A stretch of 64,000 bases of DNA from Sanderia malayensis (GCA_013076295.1 RQOL01000813.1:53100-117099), one strand, 5' to 3'; shown: positions 11,056 to 26,042, numbered from the stretch's first letter. Notes: a model not told the origin generated them from the letters alone. A program made the numbers and translations.

Positions 11056-12309
11056 ACTACGACGCAACATTTCTAAAGAAGGTAAAGGTGGGAGGTCGGA
11101 TCCTCCCCCCTGGCAATCGACCGCCCAGAGCCCACTCTGCCGCCCGCCTGAAAGCCGAAGGTTGATAGCTTCAGTGTGAAGTTTGAAAAAAAAGTTGCCT
11201 TCAAAAATTTAATCAATCCTGGAAAATGTAAACTCAATCTCTAATAAAAATTATATCAAACTGTAGCTAAGAAAACAGCGAATACGATAACAATATTCAC
11301 ATTTCTTAACAGTTTTGTTTTGAATTTTTAGCGAGTATTTAGTGCAGCCCAAGACAAGAGCCGTGAAAAAATTTATTCATCAGCCAACTTTAAAAACACG
11401 AAATTTCCCCTAACTTGGTCAAAATTTGTCCATTTTAACTCAAATTACACCAACATGAAGCTGATACCTTGGCAAATAATTATCGAAAGTATTTGGGTGA
11501 AAAAAACAAAGTTTTAGCAGCTTAAAATTTAATTTTCGCGAATGCAAAATACACGCGTGTTGCCTGAAAATTTCGTGTTTTCCAGCAGAACCCAATCTCG
11601 GCTAAAACTGTCCAAAAACAGAGGAAAATCGGCAAAACAAAAAAACAACCCCAGATAACTTTAGTTCTCGTGTAAATAAACAGTTATCGAAAGTTTAAAT
11701 GGGCGAAATCGGCCCAGAACGACCAAAGAAAATCAAAATTGTCTTCGTGTTTTGGTTAGGCCCTGGAGCCGAAAGAAAACGTGAGGTTAAACAAAACAAA
11801 ACTCGTGCTATTTCCACCCAAAAACAATTGAATAAACGAAATACCTTGAAATAATTGTCCACACATTGTCTCCACAGGTCCTGAGAACAATTGACACGTC
11901 TTTACAATTGATTTGCGGCACGTATTCGTGCTTAAACCCGAGCAACTTGCCGCCCGTTCAACCAAAAAAACATGTGCTTCTCCCTGCTCGTTTTGCATCT
12001 CATTAACTCCGTCGTCGGAACTTTCTAGAAAGTCGGAACACAAAATGGGCCATAACTCCCGAACGGCGTGGAGTAGAAATTAGCCAAATACTTTACTTTG
12101 ATCAGCACAATACAGCGATCATTTCTGTACCAATTTGCACCCTTATTCGCACCCCAAGAAAAAGCCTTTATGATATCAAGCCCCGTTCCTTTGATCCCAT
12201 TGTTCAGTCGAAGGTTGCCATTGTTTGGTCGAACGTCGATTGTTCAAGAGACAATGGAGCATTGCTTGGCGGGTTGGGGTCACGTGTGACCATAGAATAG
12301 TATATATAG
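11056..12309 (-). repeat. Helitron 5-prime core c3, internal-repeat hybrid
   Basis: This core lacks one of the two ~230-bp internal repeats. It starts as the first repeat (TTACACCAACATGAAGCTG) and, after TATCGAAAGTA near 11485, continues as the second (TTTGGGTGAAAAAAACAAAG). This is what unequal exchange between the two repeats would give. The heat-shock-type site is intact near 12018-12030. Confidence 0.78.
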
Positions 12310-13362
12310 CCTCCCCGGAGCCCCTCAAGCAACAAAAGCTTAATGTGGTTGGCGCACTTGGTGCGCTGCATTCGCTCCCGCTCATGCCCATACATACATA
12401 CATACATAAATACCCTACAATATATACACTACAATACATACCCTACAATACATACCTTACAATACATACCCTACAATAAATACCCTACAATACATACCCT
12501 ATATAACATACCCTACAATACATACCCTACAATACATACCCTACAATACATACCCTGCAATACATACCTTACAATACATACCCTACAATAAATACCCTAC
12601 AATACATACCTTACAATACATACCCTACAATACATACCCTACATTACATACCCTACAATACATACCCTACAATACATTCCCTACGATACATACCCTACAA
12701 TAAATACCCTACAATACATACCCTACATAACATACCCTACCATACATACCCTACAATACATACCATACAATACATACCCTACAATACATACCTTAAAATA
12801 CATACCTTACAATACATACCCTACAATACATTCCCTACAATACATACCCTACGATACATACCCTACGATGCATACCCTACAATAAATACCCTACAATACA
12901 TACCTTACAATACATACCCTACAATACATACCCTACAATACATACCCTACAATACATTCCCTACGATACATACCCTACAATAAATACCCTACAATACGTA
13001 CCCTACATAACATACCCTACCATACATACCCTACCATACATACCCTACAATACATACCATACAATACATACCCTACAATACATACCTTAAAATACATACC
13101 TTAAAATACATACCCTACAATGCATACCCTACAATACATACCCTACATAACATACCCTACAATACATACCCTACGATACATACCCTACATACATACCCTA
13201 CAATACATACCTTACAATACATACCCTACAATACATTCCCTACAATACATATCCTACGATACATACCCTACGATACATACCCTACAATAAATACCCTACA
13301 ATACATACCTTACAATACATACCCTACAATACATATCCTACAATACATACCCTACAATACAT
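12310..13362. repeat. U4 truncated L block and minisatellite
   Basis: The L block remnant is 12310-12389, with the hairpin changed to GGCGCACTTGGTGCGC; both arms changed together. It is followed by only four CATA units and then ~970 bp of the 14-bp array. Part of this array (13000-13360) is nearly the same as the right end of the U8 and U9 arrays. Confidence 0.88.
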
Positions 13363-14670
13363 ACTACGACGCAACATTTCTAAAGAAAGTAAAAGTGGGA
13401 GGTCGAATCCCCCCCTGGAAAGCGACCACCCAGCGCCCGCCCTGCCGCCCCCCTGAAAGCCGCTTCTGAAAGGTGATAACTTCAGTGTGAAGTTTGAAAA
13501 AAAAGTTGCCTTCAAAAATTTAATCAATCCTGAAAAATTTAAACTCAATCTGTAATAAAAATTATATCAAACTGTAGCTAAGGAAACAGCGAATTCGATA
13601 AAAATATTAACATTTCTTAACAGTGTTGTTTTGAATTTTAAGAGACCATTTACTGCCGTGAAACACAAAACCCGTGAAAAAATTTATTCATCAGCCCACT
13701 TTAATAACACAAAATTTCTCCTAACTTGGTCAAAATTTGTCCATTTTAACTCAAATTACACCAGCAGGGAACTGATAACTTGGCGAATAAGTATCGAAAG
13801 TAATTGGGTGCATTTGAAATGCTTTTCGCAAATTTAGTTGGGTATTTTTGAAGCTCAACACATGATTTTCTTGATCAAAAATTGCCTTGAAATCAAACCC
13901 CTGGAAAAAAACAGCAATTTAAACACGATTCACCAACTTTCCAATTCAATTAGCGTAGCCAATTTTTGTCCTACACACCCCACGAAAATATCAACATGAA
14001 GCTAATAGCTTGCGAACATTTATCGAAAGTATTTGGGTGAAAAAAAACAAAGTTTTGGCACGTTAAAAAATAATTTTCGCAAATGCAAATCACACGCGTG
14101 TTGCTTGAAAATTTAATGTTTTCAAGCAAAATCCAAACTCGGCTAAAACTGTCCAAAAGCAGAGGAAAATCAACAAAACAAAGCCATATAACTTTACTTC
14201 TTGTGTAAATAAACAGTTATCGAAAGTTGAAATGGAGAAAATCGGCCCAGAACGACCCGAGAAATTGAAAATTGTCACGTCTTTACAATTGATTTCCATC
14301 ACGTATTCACGCTCAAACCCGAGCAAGTTTGCCGCCCGTTCAAATAAAAAAACACGTGCTTCTCCCTGCTCGTTTTGCATCTCATTAACTCCGTCCTCGG
14401 AACTTTCTAGAAAGTCGGAACACAAAATGGGCCATAACTCCCGAACCGTTTGGAGTAGAAATTAGCCACATACTTTACTGTGTTCAGCGCAATGCAGCGA
14501 TCATTTTGATACCAATTTGCACCCTTATTGACCCCCAGGAAAAAAGCCTTTTTGATCACAACGAAATTCCTTTGATCCCATTGTTTTTTCGAACGTCGAT
14601 TGTTCAACAAACAATAGCCCATTGTTCACAGTCGGCGGGTCACGTGTGATCGTAGAATAGTATATATAGA
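13363..14670 (-). repeat. Helitron 5-prime core c4 (type I)
   Basis: Nearly identical to c8 and c9. All three share a deletion of about 190 bp around 14270 (AAAATTGTC joined to ACGTCTTTAC), compared with c2 or c5, which marks a common ancestor. A perfect heat-shock-type site is at 14400-14412. Confidence 0.82.
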
Positions 14671-16602
14671 CTAGCCGGGGGCCCGGTCGCTACGCTCCCT
14701 CCCCGGAGCCCCCCAAGCAACAAAAGTTTAATGTGGTTGGCGCGCTTCGCGCGCTGCATTCGCTCCCGCTCATGCCCCTTTCAACCCCACGTACAATGGG
14801 TTAGCTCGCTGCGCTCGCCTGTGGTTGGCGCACTTCGTGCGCTGCATTCGCTTATGCTCATGCCCATACATACATACATACATACATACATACATACATA
14901 CATACCTACCTACATACATACATACATACATACATACATACATACATACATACATACATACATACATACATACATACATACATACATACATACATACAAA
15001 CATGGGCCGGGTTCGGTCGCTTCGCTCCCTCCCCGGAGCCAGTCAAATAGACAAAGCTTAATCTGGTTGGCGCGCTTCGCGCGCTGCATTCGCTGCCGCT
15101 CATGCCCATACATACATACATACATACATACATACATACCCTACATAACATACCCTACAATACATACCCTACAATACATACCCTACAATACATACCCTAC
15201 AATACATACCCTACAATACAAACCCTACAATACATACCCTACAATACATACCCTACAATACATACCCTACAATACATACCCTACAATACATACCCTACAA
15301 TACATACCCTAGAATACATACCCTACAATACATACCGTATAATACAAACCCTACAATACATACCTTACAATACATACCCTACAATACATACCCTACAATA
15401 CATACCCTACTATACATACCTTACAATACATACCCTACAATGCATACCCTACAATACATACCCTACAATACATACCCTACAATACATACCCTACAATACA
15501 TACCCTACAATACATACCCTACAATGCATACCTTACAATACATACCCTACGATACATACCCTACGATACATACCTTACAATACATACCTTACAATACATA
15601 CCCTACAATACATACCCTACATAACATACCCTACAATACAAACCCTACAATACATACCCTACAATACATACCTTACAATACATACCCTACAATACATGCC
15701 CTACATACATACCCTACATACCATACCCTACGATACATACCCTATGATACATACCCTACCATACATACCCTACAATACATACCCTACAATACATGCCCTA
15801 CATACATACCCTACAATACATACCCTACAATACATACCCACAATACATACCCTACAATACATACCCACAATACATACTCTACAATACATACCCTACAATA
15901 CATACCCTACAATACATATCCTACAATACATACCCTACAATACATACCCTACAATACATACCCTACAATACACACCCTACAATACATACCCTACAATACA
16001 TACCCTACAATACATACCCTACAATACATACCCTACAATACATACCCTACAATACATACCCTACAATACATACCCTACAATACATACCTTACAATACATA
16101 CCCTACAATACATACCATACAATACATACCCTACAATACATACCCTACACTACATAACCTACAATACATACCCTACCATACATACCCTACAATACATACC
16201 CTACAATACATACCCTACAATACAAACCCTACAATACATACCCTACAATACATACCCTACAATACATACCCTACAATACATACCCTACATACATACCCTA
16301 CAATACATACCCTACAATACATACCCTACAATACATACCCTACAATACATACCCTACAATAAATACCCCTACAATACATACCCTACAATACATACCCTAC
16401 AATACATACCCTACAATACATACCCTACAATACATACCCTACAATACATACCCTACAATACATACCCTACAATACATACCCTACAATACATACCCTACAA
16501 TACATACCCTACAATACAAACCCTACAATACATACCCTACAATAAATACCATATAATACATACCCTACAAAAAATACCCTACAATACATACCCTACCATA
16601 CA
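14671..16602. repeat. U5 L blocks, (CATA)n and long minisatellite
   Basis: L block 14671-14777 runs into a second partial L segment ending at 14865. That segment includes CCCACGTACAATGGGTT, also found in unit C near 47398, and a hairpin with paired arm changes (GGCGCACTTCGTGCGC). Then come (CATA)n, a third L block 15001-15107, and about 1.5 kb of 14-bp units. The long open frames here (14-residue period YIPYNTYPTIHTLQ) come only from the 14-bp period. Confidence 0.92.
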
Positions 16603-18065
16603 TACTACGACGCAACATTTCTAAAGAAAGTAAAGGTGGGAGGTCGGATCTTCCCCCCTGGCAATCGACCGCCCAGCGCCCACCCTGCCGCCCCCCTGAA
16701 AGCCGAAGGTTGATAGCTTCAGTGTGAAGTTTGAAAAAAAAAAGTTGCCCTCAAAAAATTTAATCAATCTTGGAAAATTTAAACTCAATTTCTAATAAAA
16801 ATTATATCAAACTGTAGCTAAGAAAACAGCGAATCCGATAAATGTATTCACATTTCTTAACAGTGTTGTTTGAATTTTAAGAGAGTATTTAGTGCAGCCC
16901 AAGACAAAAGCCGTGAAAAAATTTATTCATCAGCCAACTTTAAAAACACAAAAATTCCCCTAACTTGGTCAAAATTTGTCCATTTGAACTCAAATTACAC
17001 CAGCATGAAGCAAATACCTTGGCAAATAAATATCGAAAGTAATTGGGTGCATATGAAAGCTTTTCGCAATTTTAGTTGGGTATTTTTGAAGTCCAAGACA
17101 TGATTTTCTTCATCAAAAATAGCCGTGAAATCAAACCCGTGAAAAAAATAGCATTTAAAACACGATTCACCAACTTTCAAATTGAATTAACGTGGCCAAT
17201 TTTTGTCCTACAGAACCCACGAAAATATCAAAATGAAGCTAATAGCTTGGCGAACATTAATCGAAAGTATTTGGGTGAAAAAAACAAAGTTTTGGCAGGT
17301 TAAAATTAATTTTCGCAAATGCAAAACACACGCGTGTTGCGTGAAAATTTCGTGTTTTCCAGCAAAACCCAATCTCGGCTAAAAACTGTCCAAAAACAGA
17401 GAAAATCAACAAAACAAAAAAACAAAGCCATATAACTTTAGTTCTCGTGTAAATAAACAGTTATCAAAGTTTAAATGGAGAAAATCGGCCCAGAACGACC
17501 CGAGAAAATCAAAATTGTCTTCGTGTTTTGGTTAGGCCCTCGAGCCGAAAGAAAAACGTGAGGTGAAACAAAACAAAACTCGTGCTATTTAAAGCCAAAA
17601 AACAATTGAATAAAGGAAATACCTTGAAATAATTGTCCACCAATTGTCTCCACAGGTCTTGACAACAATTGACACGTCTTTACAATTGATTTCCGGCAGG
17701 TATTTCCGTTTAAACCCGAGCAACTTGCCGCCCGTTCAACTAAAAAAACACGTGCTTCTCCCTGCTCGTTTTGCATCTCATTAACTCCGTCCTCGGAACT
17801 TTCTAGAAAGTCGAAACACAAAATGGACCACAACTCCCGAACCGTTTGGAGTAGAAATTAGCGGAAAGCTTTACTGTGATCAGCGCAATGCAGCGATCAT
17901 TTTGATACCAATTTGCACCCTTATTGACCCCCAGGAAAAAAGCCTTTTTGATCACAAACGAAATTCCTTTGATCCATTGTTTGGTCGAACGTCGATTGTT
18001 CAAAAGACAATGGGCATTGTTCACAGTCGGCGGGTCACGTGTGATCGTAGAATAGTATATATAGA
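16603..18065 (-). repeat. Helitron 5-prime core c5 (long type)
   Basis: Full-length core with both internal repeats, most like c2. The minus strand keeps the two overlapping frames seen in other cores, but the first has an indel near 17960. The heat-shock-type site is kept near 17800-17815. Confidence 0.8.
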
Positions 18066-19567
18066 CTAGCCGGGGGCCCGGTCGCTACGCTCCCTCCCCG
18101 GAGCCCCCCAAGCAACAAAGCTTAATCTGGTTGGCGCGCTTCGCGCGCTGCATTCGCTCCCGCTCATGCCCATACATACATACATACATACATGGGCCGG
18201 GTTCGGTTGCTTCGCTCCCTCCCCGGAGCCCGTCAAGTAAACAAAGCTTAATCTGGTTGGCGCGCTTCGCGCGCTGCATTCGCTACCGCTCATGCCCATA
18301 CATACAAACATACATACATACATACATACATACATACATACATACATACATACATACATACATACATACATACATACATACATACATACATACATACATA
18401 CATACATACATACATACATACATACATACATACATACATGAGCCGGGTTCGGTCGCTTCGCTCCCTCCCCGGAGCCCATCACATAAACAAAGCTTAATCT
18501 GGTGGGCCCGCTTCGCGCGCTGCATTCGCTACCGCTCATGCCCATACATACATACATACATACATACATACATACCCTACAATACATACCCTACAATACA
18601 GACCCTACAATACATACCCTACATAACATACCCTACTATACATACCCTACAATACATACCCTACTATACATACCCTACAATACATACCCTACATACATAC
18701 CCTACAATACATACCCTACAATACATACCCTACAACACATACATACCCTACAATAAATACCTTACAATACATACCCTACAATAAATACCCTACAATACGT
18801 ACCCTACAATACATACCCTACATACATACCCTACAATACATACCCAACAATACATACCCTACAATACATACCCTACAATACATACCCTACAATACATACC
18901 CTACAATACATACCCTACAATACATACCCAACAATACATACCCTACAATACATACCCTACAATACATACCCTACAATACATACCCTACTATACATACCCG
19001 ACAATACATACCCTACTATAAATACCTTAAAATACATACCCTACAATACATACCCTACATAACATACCCTACAATACATACCCTACAATACACACCCTAC
19101 ATAACATACCCTACAAAACATACCCTACAATACATACCTCACAATACATACCCTACCATACATACCCTACCATACATTCCCTACAATACATACCCTACAA
19201 TACATAACCTACAATACATAACCTACAATACATACCCTACAATACATACCCTACAATACATACCCTACAATACATACCCTACAATACATACCCTACAATA
19301 CATACCCTACAATACATACCCTACAATACATAACCTACAATACATACCCTGCAATACATACCCTACCATACATACCCTACGATACATACCCTACGATACA
19401 TACCCTACGATACAGACCTTACAATACATACCTTACAATACATACCTTACAATACATACCCTACAATACATACCTTACCATACATACCTTAACATACATA
19501 CCCTACAATAAATACCCTACCATACATACCCTACAATACATACCCTACAATACATACCCTACAATAC
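18066..19567. repeat. U6 three L blocks, (CATA)n and minisatellite
   Basis: L blocks lie at 18066-18169, 18191-18297 and 18438-18542; only the first carries CTAG. The third has an arm mismatch (GGCCCGCTTCGCGCGC). The array to 19567 includes CCCAACAA and CATAACCTACAA variants in clusters. Confidence 0.9.
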
Positions 19568-21026
19568 ACACGACGCCACATTTCTAAAGAAAGTAAAGGT
19601 GGGAGGTCGAATCTTCCCCCCTGCCAAGCGACCGCCCCGCGCCCACGCTGCCCCCCTGAAAGCCGCTTGCGATAGTTGCTAGCTTCAGTGTGAAGTTTGA
19701 AAAAAAAAGTTGCCTTCAAAAATTAATCAATCTTGGAAAATTTAAACTCAATCTGTAATAAAATATATCAAACTGTAGCTAAGGAAACAGCGAATCCAAT
19801 AAATATATTCACATTTCTTAACAGTGTTGTTTTGAATTTTAAGAGAGTATTTAGTGCAGCACAACACAAAAGCCGTGAAAAAATTTATTCATCAGCCAAC
19901 TTTAAGAACACAAAAACTCCCCTAACTTGGTCAAAATTTGTCCATTTGAACTGAAATTACACCAGCATGAAGCTATACCTTGGCAAATAAATATCGAAAG
20001 TACTTGGGTGCATATGAAAAGCTTTTCGCAATTTTAGTTGTAAATTTTTGAAGTCCAAGACATGATTTTCTTCACAAAAAAATAGCCGTGAAATCAAAAC
20101 CCTGCAAAAAATAGCAATTGAAACACGATTCACCAACTTCAAATTAAATTAACGTGGCCAATTTTTGTCCTACACACCCCACGAAAATATCAACATGAAG
20201 CTAATAGCTTGGCGAACATTTATCGAAAGTATTTGGTGAAAGAAACAAAGTTTTGGCAGGTTAAAAATTAATTTTCGCAAATGCAAAACACACGCGTGTG
20301 GCATGAAAATTTCGTGTTTTCCAGCAAAACCCAAACTCGGCCAAAACTGTCCAAAACAGAGGAAAATCAACAAACAAAAAAAACAAAGCCATATAACTTT
20401 AGTTCTGGGTAAATAAACAGTTATCGAAAGTTTAAATGGAGAAAATCGGGCCCAGAACGACCCGAGAAAATCAAAATTGTCCTCATGTTTTTGTTAGGCC
20501 CTCGACTCCAACACAAAAAACGTGAGTTGAAACAAAACAAAACTCGTGCTATTTTCAGCCAAAAACAATGAAATAAAGGAAATACCTTGAAAATAATTGT
20601 TCACCAATTGTCTCCAGAGGTCTTGACAAAATTGACACGTCTTTACAATTGATTTCCGGCACGTATTCACGTTTAAAACCCGAGCAACTTGCCGCCCGTT
20701 CAACTAAAAAAACACGTGCTCTCCTTGCTCGTTTTGCATCTCATTAACTCCGTCCTCGGAACTTTCTAGAAAGTCGGAACACAAAATGGGCCATAACTCC
20801 CGAACCGTTTGGAGTAGAAATTAGCGGAAAGCTTTACTGTGATCAGCGCAATGCAGCGATCATTTTGATACCAATTTGCACCCTTATTGACCCCCAGGAA
20901 AAAAGCCTTTTTGATCACAACGAAATTCCTTGATCCCATTGTTTTTCGAACGTCGATTGTTCGAAAGACAATGGGCATTGTTCACAGTCGGCGGGTCACG
21001 TGTGATCGTAGAATAGTATATATAGA
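19568..21026 (-). repeat. Helitron 5-prime core c6 (type II)
   Basis: It starts with CACGACGCCACATTTC on the array side instead of TACGACGCAACATTTC, a marker shared only with c10. It has both internal repeats. A perfect heat-shock-type site lies near 20758-20771. Confidence 0.8.
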
Positions 21027-22466
21027 CTAGCCGGGGGCACTCGCTTCGCTCGCTTCCCGGAGCCCCGAAGCAACAAAAGTTTAATGTGGTTGGCGCGCTT
21101 CGCGCGCTGCATTCCCTCCCGCTCATGCCCATACATACATACATACATACATACATACCTACATACATACATACATACATACATACATACATACATGGGC
21201 CGGGTTCGGTCGCTTCGCTCCCTCCCCGGAGCCCGTCAAGTAAACAAAGTTTATCTGGTTGGCGCGCTTCGCGCGCTGCATTCGCTCCCGCTCATGCCCA
21301 TACATACATACATACATACCTACATACATACATACATACATACATACCTACATACCTACATACCTACATACATACATACATACATACATACATACATACA
21401 TACATACATACATACATACATGGGCCGGGTTCGGTCGCTTCGCTCCCTCCCCGGAGCCCGTCAAGTAGACAAAGCTTAATCTGGTTGGCGCGCTTAGCGC
21501 GCTGCATTCGCTGCCGCTCATGCCATACAATACATACAATACATACCCTACAATACATACCCTACGATACATACCCTACGATACATACCCTACGATACAT
21601 ACCCTACGATACATACCCTACGATACATACCCTACAATACATACCTTAATAATACATACCCTACAATACAAACCCTACAATACAAACCCTACAATACATA
21701 CCCTACAATACATACCCTACAATACATACCCTACGATACATACCCTACGATACATACCCTACGATACATACCCTACGATACATACCCTACGATACATACC
21801 CTACAATACATACCTTATAATACATACCCTACAATACAAACCCTACAATACAAACCCTACAATACATATCCTACAATACATACCCTACAATACATACCCT
21901 ACAATACAAACCCTAATATTCATACCCTACAATACATACCTTACAATACATACCCTACACTACATAACCTACAATACATACCCTACAATACATACCCTAC
22001 TATACATACCCTACAATGCATACCCTACAATACATACCTACAATACATACCCTACAATACATACCCTACAATAAATACCCTACAATAAATACCTACAATG
22101 CATACCCTACAATAAATACCCTACTATTCATACCCTACAATACATACCTTACAATACATACCCTACACTACATAACCTACAATACATACCCTACAATACA
22201 TACCCTACTATACATACCCTACAATGCATACCCTACAATACATACCCTACAATACATACCCTACAATAAATACCCTACAATAAATACCCTATAATACATA
22301 CCCTACAATAAATACCCTACACATAAATACCCTACAATAAATACCTTACAATACATACCCTACAATACATACCCTACATAACATACCCTACAATAAATAC
22401 CCTACAATACATACCATACAATACATACCCTACAATACATACCCTACAATACATACCCTACAATAC
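21027..22466. repeat. U7 L blocks, (CATA)n and minisatellite
   Basis: L blocks are at 21027-21130, about 21195-21298 and 21420-21522, with (CATA)n carrying CCTA interruptions. In the array a block of about 180 bp near 21540-21690 is repeated near 21690-21870. A further block with CTATTCATACC and CACTACATAACC repeats near 21910-22010 and 22120-22220. Confidence 0.9.
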
Positions 22467-23453
22467 TTCCCCCTGGCAAGCGACCACCTAGCGCCCACCC
22501 TGCCGCCCCCTAAAAGCCGTTTAAAAATGAATTCATCAAGGTACTTTAAAAACACTAAAACTTTCAAATTAAATTAACGTGGCCAATTTTTGTCCTACAC
22601 ACCACGAAAATATCAACATGAAGCTAATAGCTTGGCGAACATTTATCGAAAGTATTTGGGTGAAAAAAACAAAGTTGTGGCAGGTTAAAATTTATTTTTC
22701 GCGAATGCAAAACACACGCGTGTTGCTTGAAAATTTCGTGTTTTCCAGCAAAATCCAAACTCGGCCAAAACTGTCAAAAACAGAGGAAAATCAACAAAAC
22801 AAAAAAAAACAAAGCCATATAACTTTAGTTCTTGTGTAAATAAACAGTTATCGAAAGTTTAAATGGAGAAAATCGGCCCAGAACGACCCGAGAAAATCAC
22901 AATTGTCTTCGTGTTTTGGTTAGGCCTCGAGCCGAAAGAAAAAACGTGAGGTTAAACAAAACAAAACTCGTGCTATTAAAGCAAAAAACAATTGAATAAA
23001 GGAAATACCTTGAAATAATTGTCCACATATTGTCTCCACAGGTGTTGACAACAATTGACACGTCTTTACAATTGATTTCCGGCAGGTATTCATGTTTAAA
23101 ACCCGAGCAACTTGCCGCCGGTTCAACTAAAAAAACACGTGCTTCTCCTTGCTCGTTTTGCATCTCATTAACTCGGTCCTCGGAACTTTCTAGAAAGTCG
23201 GAACACAAAATGGGCCATAACTCCCGAACCGTTTGGAGTAGAAATTAGCGGAAAGCTTTACGGTGATCAGCGCAATGCAGCGATCATTTCTATACCCATT
23301 TCCACCCTTATTGACCCCCAGGAAAAAAGCCTTTTTGATCACAACGAAATTCCTTTGATCCCATTGTTCGGTCGAACGTCGATTGTTCAAGAAACAATAG
23401 ACCATTGTTTAGAGTCGGCGGGTCACGTGTCGACGTAGATTAGTATATATAGA
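22467..23453 (-). repeat. Helitron 5-prime core c7 (short type III)
   Basis: Begins CTTCCCCCTGGCAAGC like c1 and c12, with only the second internal repeat. The 5-prime end is TCTATATATACTAATCTACGTCG. The heat-shock-type site is intact near 23183-23196. Confidence 0.8.
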
Positions 23454-26042
23454 CTAGCCGGGGCACTCGCTACGCTCGCTTCCCGGAGCCCGTCAAGTAC
23501 AAAAAGTTTAATGTGGTTGGCGCGCTTCGCGCGCTGCATTCGCTCCCGCTCATGCCCATACATACATACATACATACATACATACATACGTACATACATA
23601 CATACATACATACATACATACATACATACATACATGGGCCGGGTTCGGTCGCTTCGCTCCCTCCCGGAGCCCGTCAAGTAAAGAAAGCTTAATCTGGTGG
23701 GCGCGCTTCGCGCGCTGCATTCGCTGCCGCTCATGCCCATACATACATAACATACCCTACAATACATACCCTACAATACATACCCTACATAACATACCCT
23801 AAAATACATACCCTACATACAAACCTACAATACAAACCCTACAATACATACCCTACAATACATACCCTACAATACATACCCTACATAACATACCCTACTA
23901 TACAAACCCTACAATACATACCCTACATAACATACCCTACAATACATACCCTACAATACACACATAACATACCCTAAAATACATACCCTACAATACAAAC
24001 CTACAATACAAACCCTACAATACATACCCTACAATACATACCCTACAATACATACCCTACAATACATACCCTACATAACATACCCTACTTTACAAACCCT
24101 ACAATACATACCCTACATAACATACATACATACATACCCTACAATACATACCTTACAATACATACCCTACAATACATACCCTACAATACAAACCCTACGA
24201 TACATACCCTACCATACATGCCCTACGATACATACCTCACAATACATACCCTACAATACATACCCTACAATACATACTTACAATACATACCCTACAATAC
24301 ATACCCTACAATACATACCCAACCATACATACCCTACAATACATACCCTACAATACATACCCTACAATACATACCCTACAATACAAACCCTACAATACAT
24401 ACCCTACAATACATACCTACAATGCATACCCTACGATACATACCCTACAATACATACCCTAAACACATACCCTACGATACATACCCTACTATAATACCCT
24501 AAAATACATACCCTACAATACATACCCTACAATAAATACCCTACAATAAATACCCTACAATAAATACCCTACAATACATACCCTAATAACCTACCCCACG
24601 ATACATACCCTACACATACATACCCTACAATACATACCTACAATACATACCTACAACACATACCCTACGATACATACCCTACAATACATACCCTACAATA
24701 CATACCCTACAATACATACCCTACAATACATACCCTACGATACATACCCTACAATACATGCCCTACAATACATACCCTACAATACAAACCCTACAATACA
24801 AACCTACAATACATACCTACAATACATACCCTACAATACATACCTACAATACATACCCTACATAACATACCCTACTTTACAAACCCTACAATACATACCC
24901 TACATAACATACATACATACATACCCTACAATACATACCTTACAATACATACCCTACAATACATACCCTACAATACAAACCCTACGATACATACCTACCA
25001 TACATGCCTACGATACATACCTTACAATACATACCCTACAATACATACCCTACAATACATACCTTACAATACATACCCTACAATACATACCCTACAATAC
25101 ATACCCAACCATACATACCCTACAATCAATACATACCCTACAATACAAACCTACAATACATACCCTACAATACATACCCTACAATGCATACCCTACGATA
25201 CATACCCTACAATACATACCCTACAACACATACCCTACGATACATACCCTACTATAAATACCCTAAAATACATACCCTACAATACATACCCTACAATAAA
25301 TACCCTACAATAAATACCCACAATAAATACCCTACAATACATACCCTACATAACCTACCCCACGATACATACCCTACAATACATACCTACAATACATACC
25401 CTACAATACATACCTACAATACATACCCTACAATACATACCCTACAATACATACCCTACGATACATACCCTACAATACATGCCCTACAATACATACCCTA
25501 CAATACATACCCTACGATGCATACCCTATAATACATACCCTACAATACATACCCTACACTACATACCTTACAATAAATACCCTACAATACATACCTTACA
25601 ATACATACCTACAATACATACCCTACAATACATCCTACAATACATTCCCCACGATACATACCCTACAATAAATACCCTACAATACGTACCCTACATAACA
25701 TACCCTACCATACATACCCTACCATACATACCCTACAATACATACCATACAATACATACCTACAATACATACTTTAAAATACATACCTTAAAATACATAC
25801 CCTACAATGCATACCCTACAATACATACCCTACATAACATACCCTAAAACATACCTACGATACATACCCTACATACATACCCTACAATACATACTTACAA
25901 TACATACCCTACAATACATTCCTACAATACATATCCTACGATACATACCCTACGATACATACCCTACAATAAATACCCTACAATACATACCTTACAATAC
26001 ATACCCTACAATACATATCCTACAATACATACCCTACAATAC
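23454..26042. repeat. U8 L blocks, (CATA)n and minisatellite
   Basis: L blocks at 23454-23556 and about 23633-23739, then 2.3 kb of array. A marker CATAACATACATACATACATACC starts near 24118 and again near 24903, showing an internal duplication of about 785 bp that U9 and U10 lack. Many units read CCTACAA instead of CCCTACAA. Confidence 0.9.

Larger units (their letters stand above)
9878..12309 (-). mobile_element. non-autonomous Helitron unit U3
   Basis: About 2.43 kb, from the damaged 5-prime junction near 12309 to CTAG at 9881-9878. It has L block, (CATA)n, a second L block, minisatellite and core c3. The 5-prime TATATATACTATTC is kept, but TC and the neighbour CTAG are lost with about 28 bp. 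Confidence 0.78.
12310..14670 (-). mobile_element. non-autonomous Helitron unit U4
   Basis: 2361 bp, TC at 14670-14669, minus reading TCTATATATACTATTC. Its 3-prime end is damaged: CTAG and the outer hairpin arm are deleted, and the L block begins at CCTCCCCGGAGC. Confidence 0.8.
14671..18065 (-). mobile_element. non-autonomous Helitron unit U5
   Basis: 3395 bp, TC at 18065-18064 and CTAG at 14674-14671, both junctions intact. It carries three L-type segments, the longest uninterrupted 14-bp array of the window, and core c5. Confidence 0.87.
18066..21026 (-). mobile_element. non-autonomous Helitron unit U6
   Basis: 2961 bp, TC at 21026-21025 and CTAG at 18069-18066. It has three L blocks spaced by (CATA)n, a 14-bp array and core c6. 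Confidence 0.86.
21027..23453 (-). mobile_element. non-autonomous Helitron unit U7
   Basis: 2427 bp, TC at 23453-23452 and CTAG at 21030-21027. Its core is the short type III found in the gene-carrying units A and C, so U7 is the short unit closest to the autonomous lineage. Confidence 0.86.
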
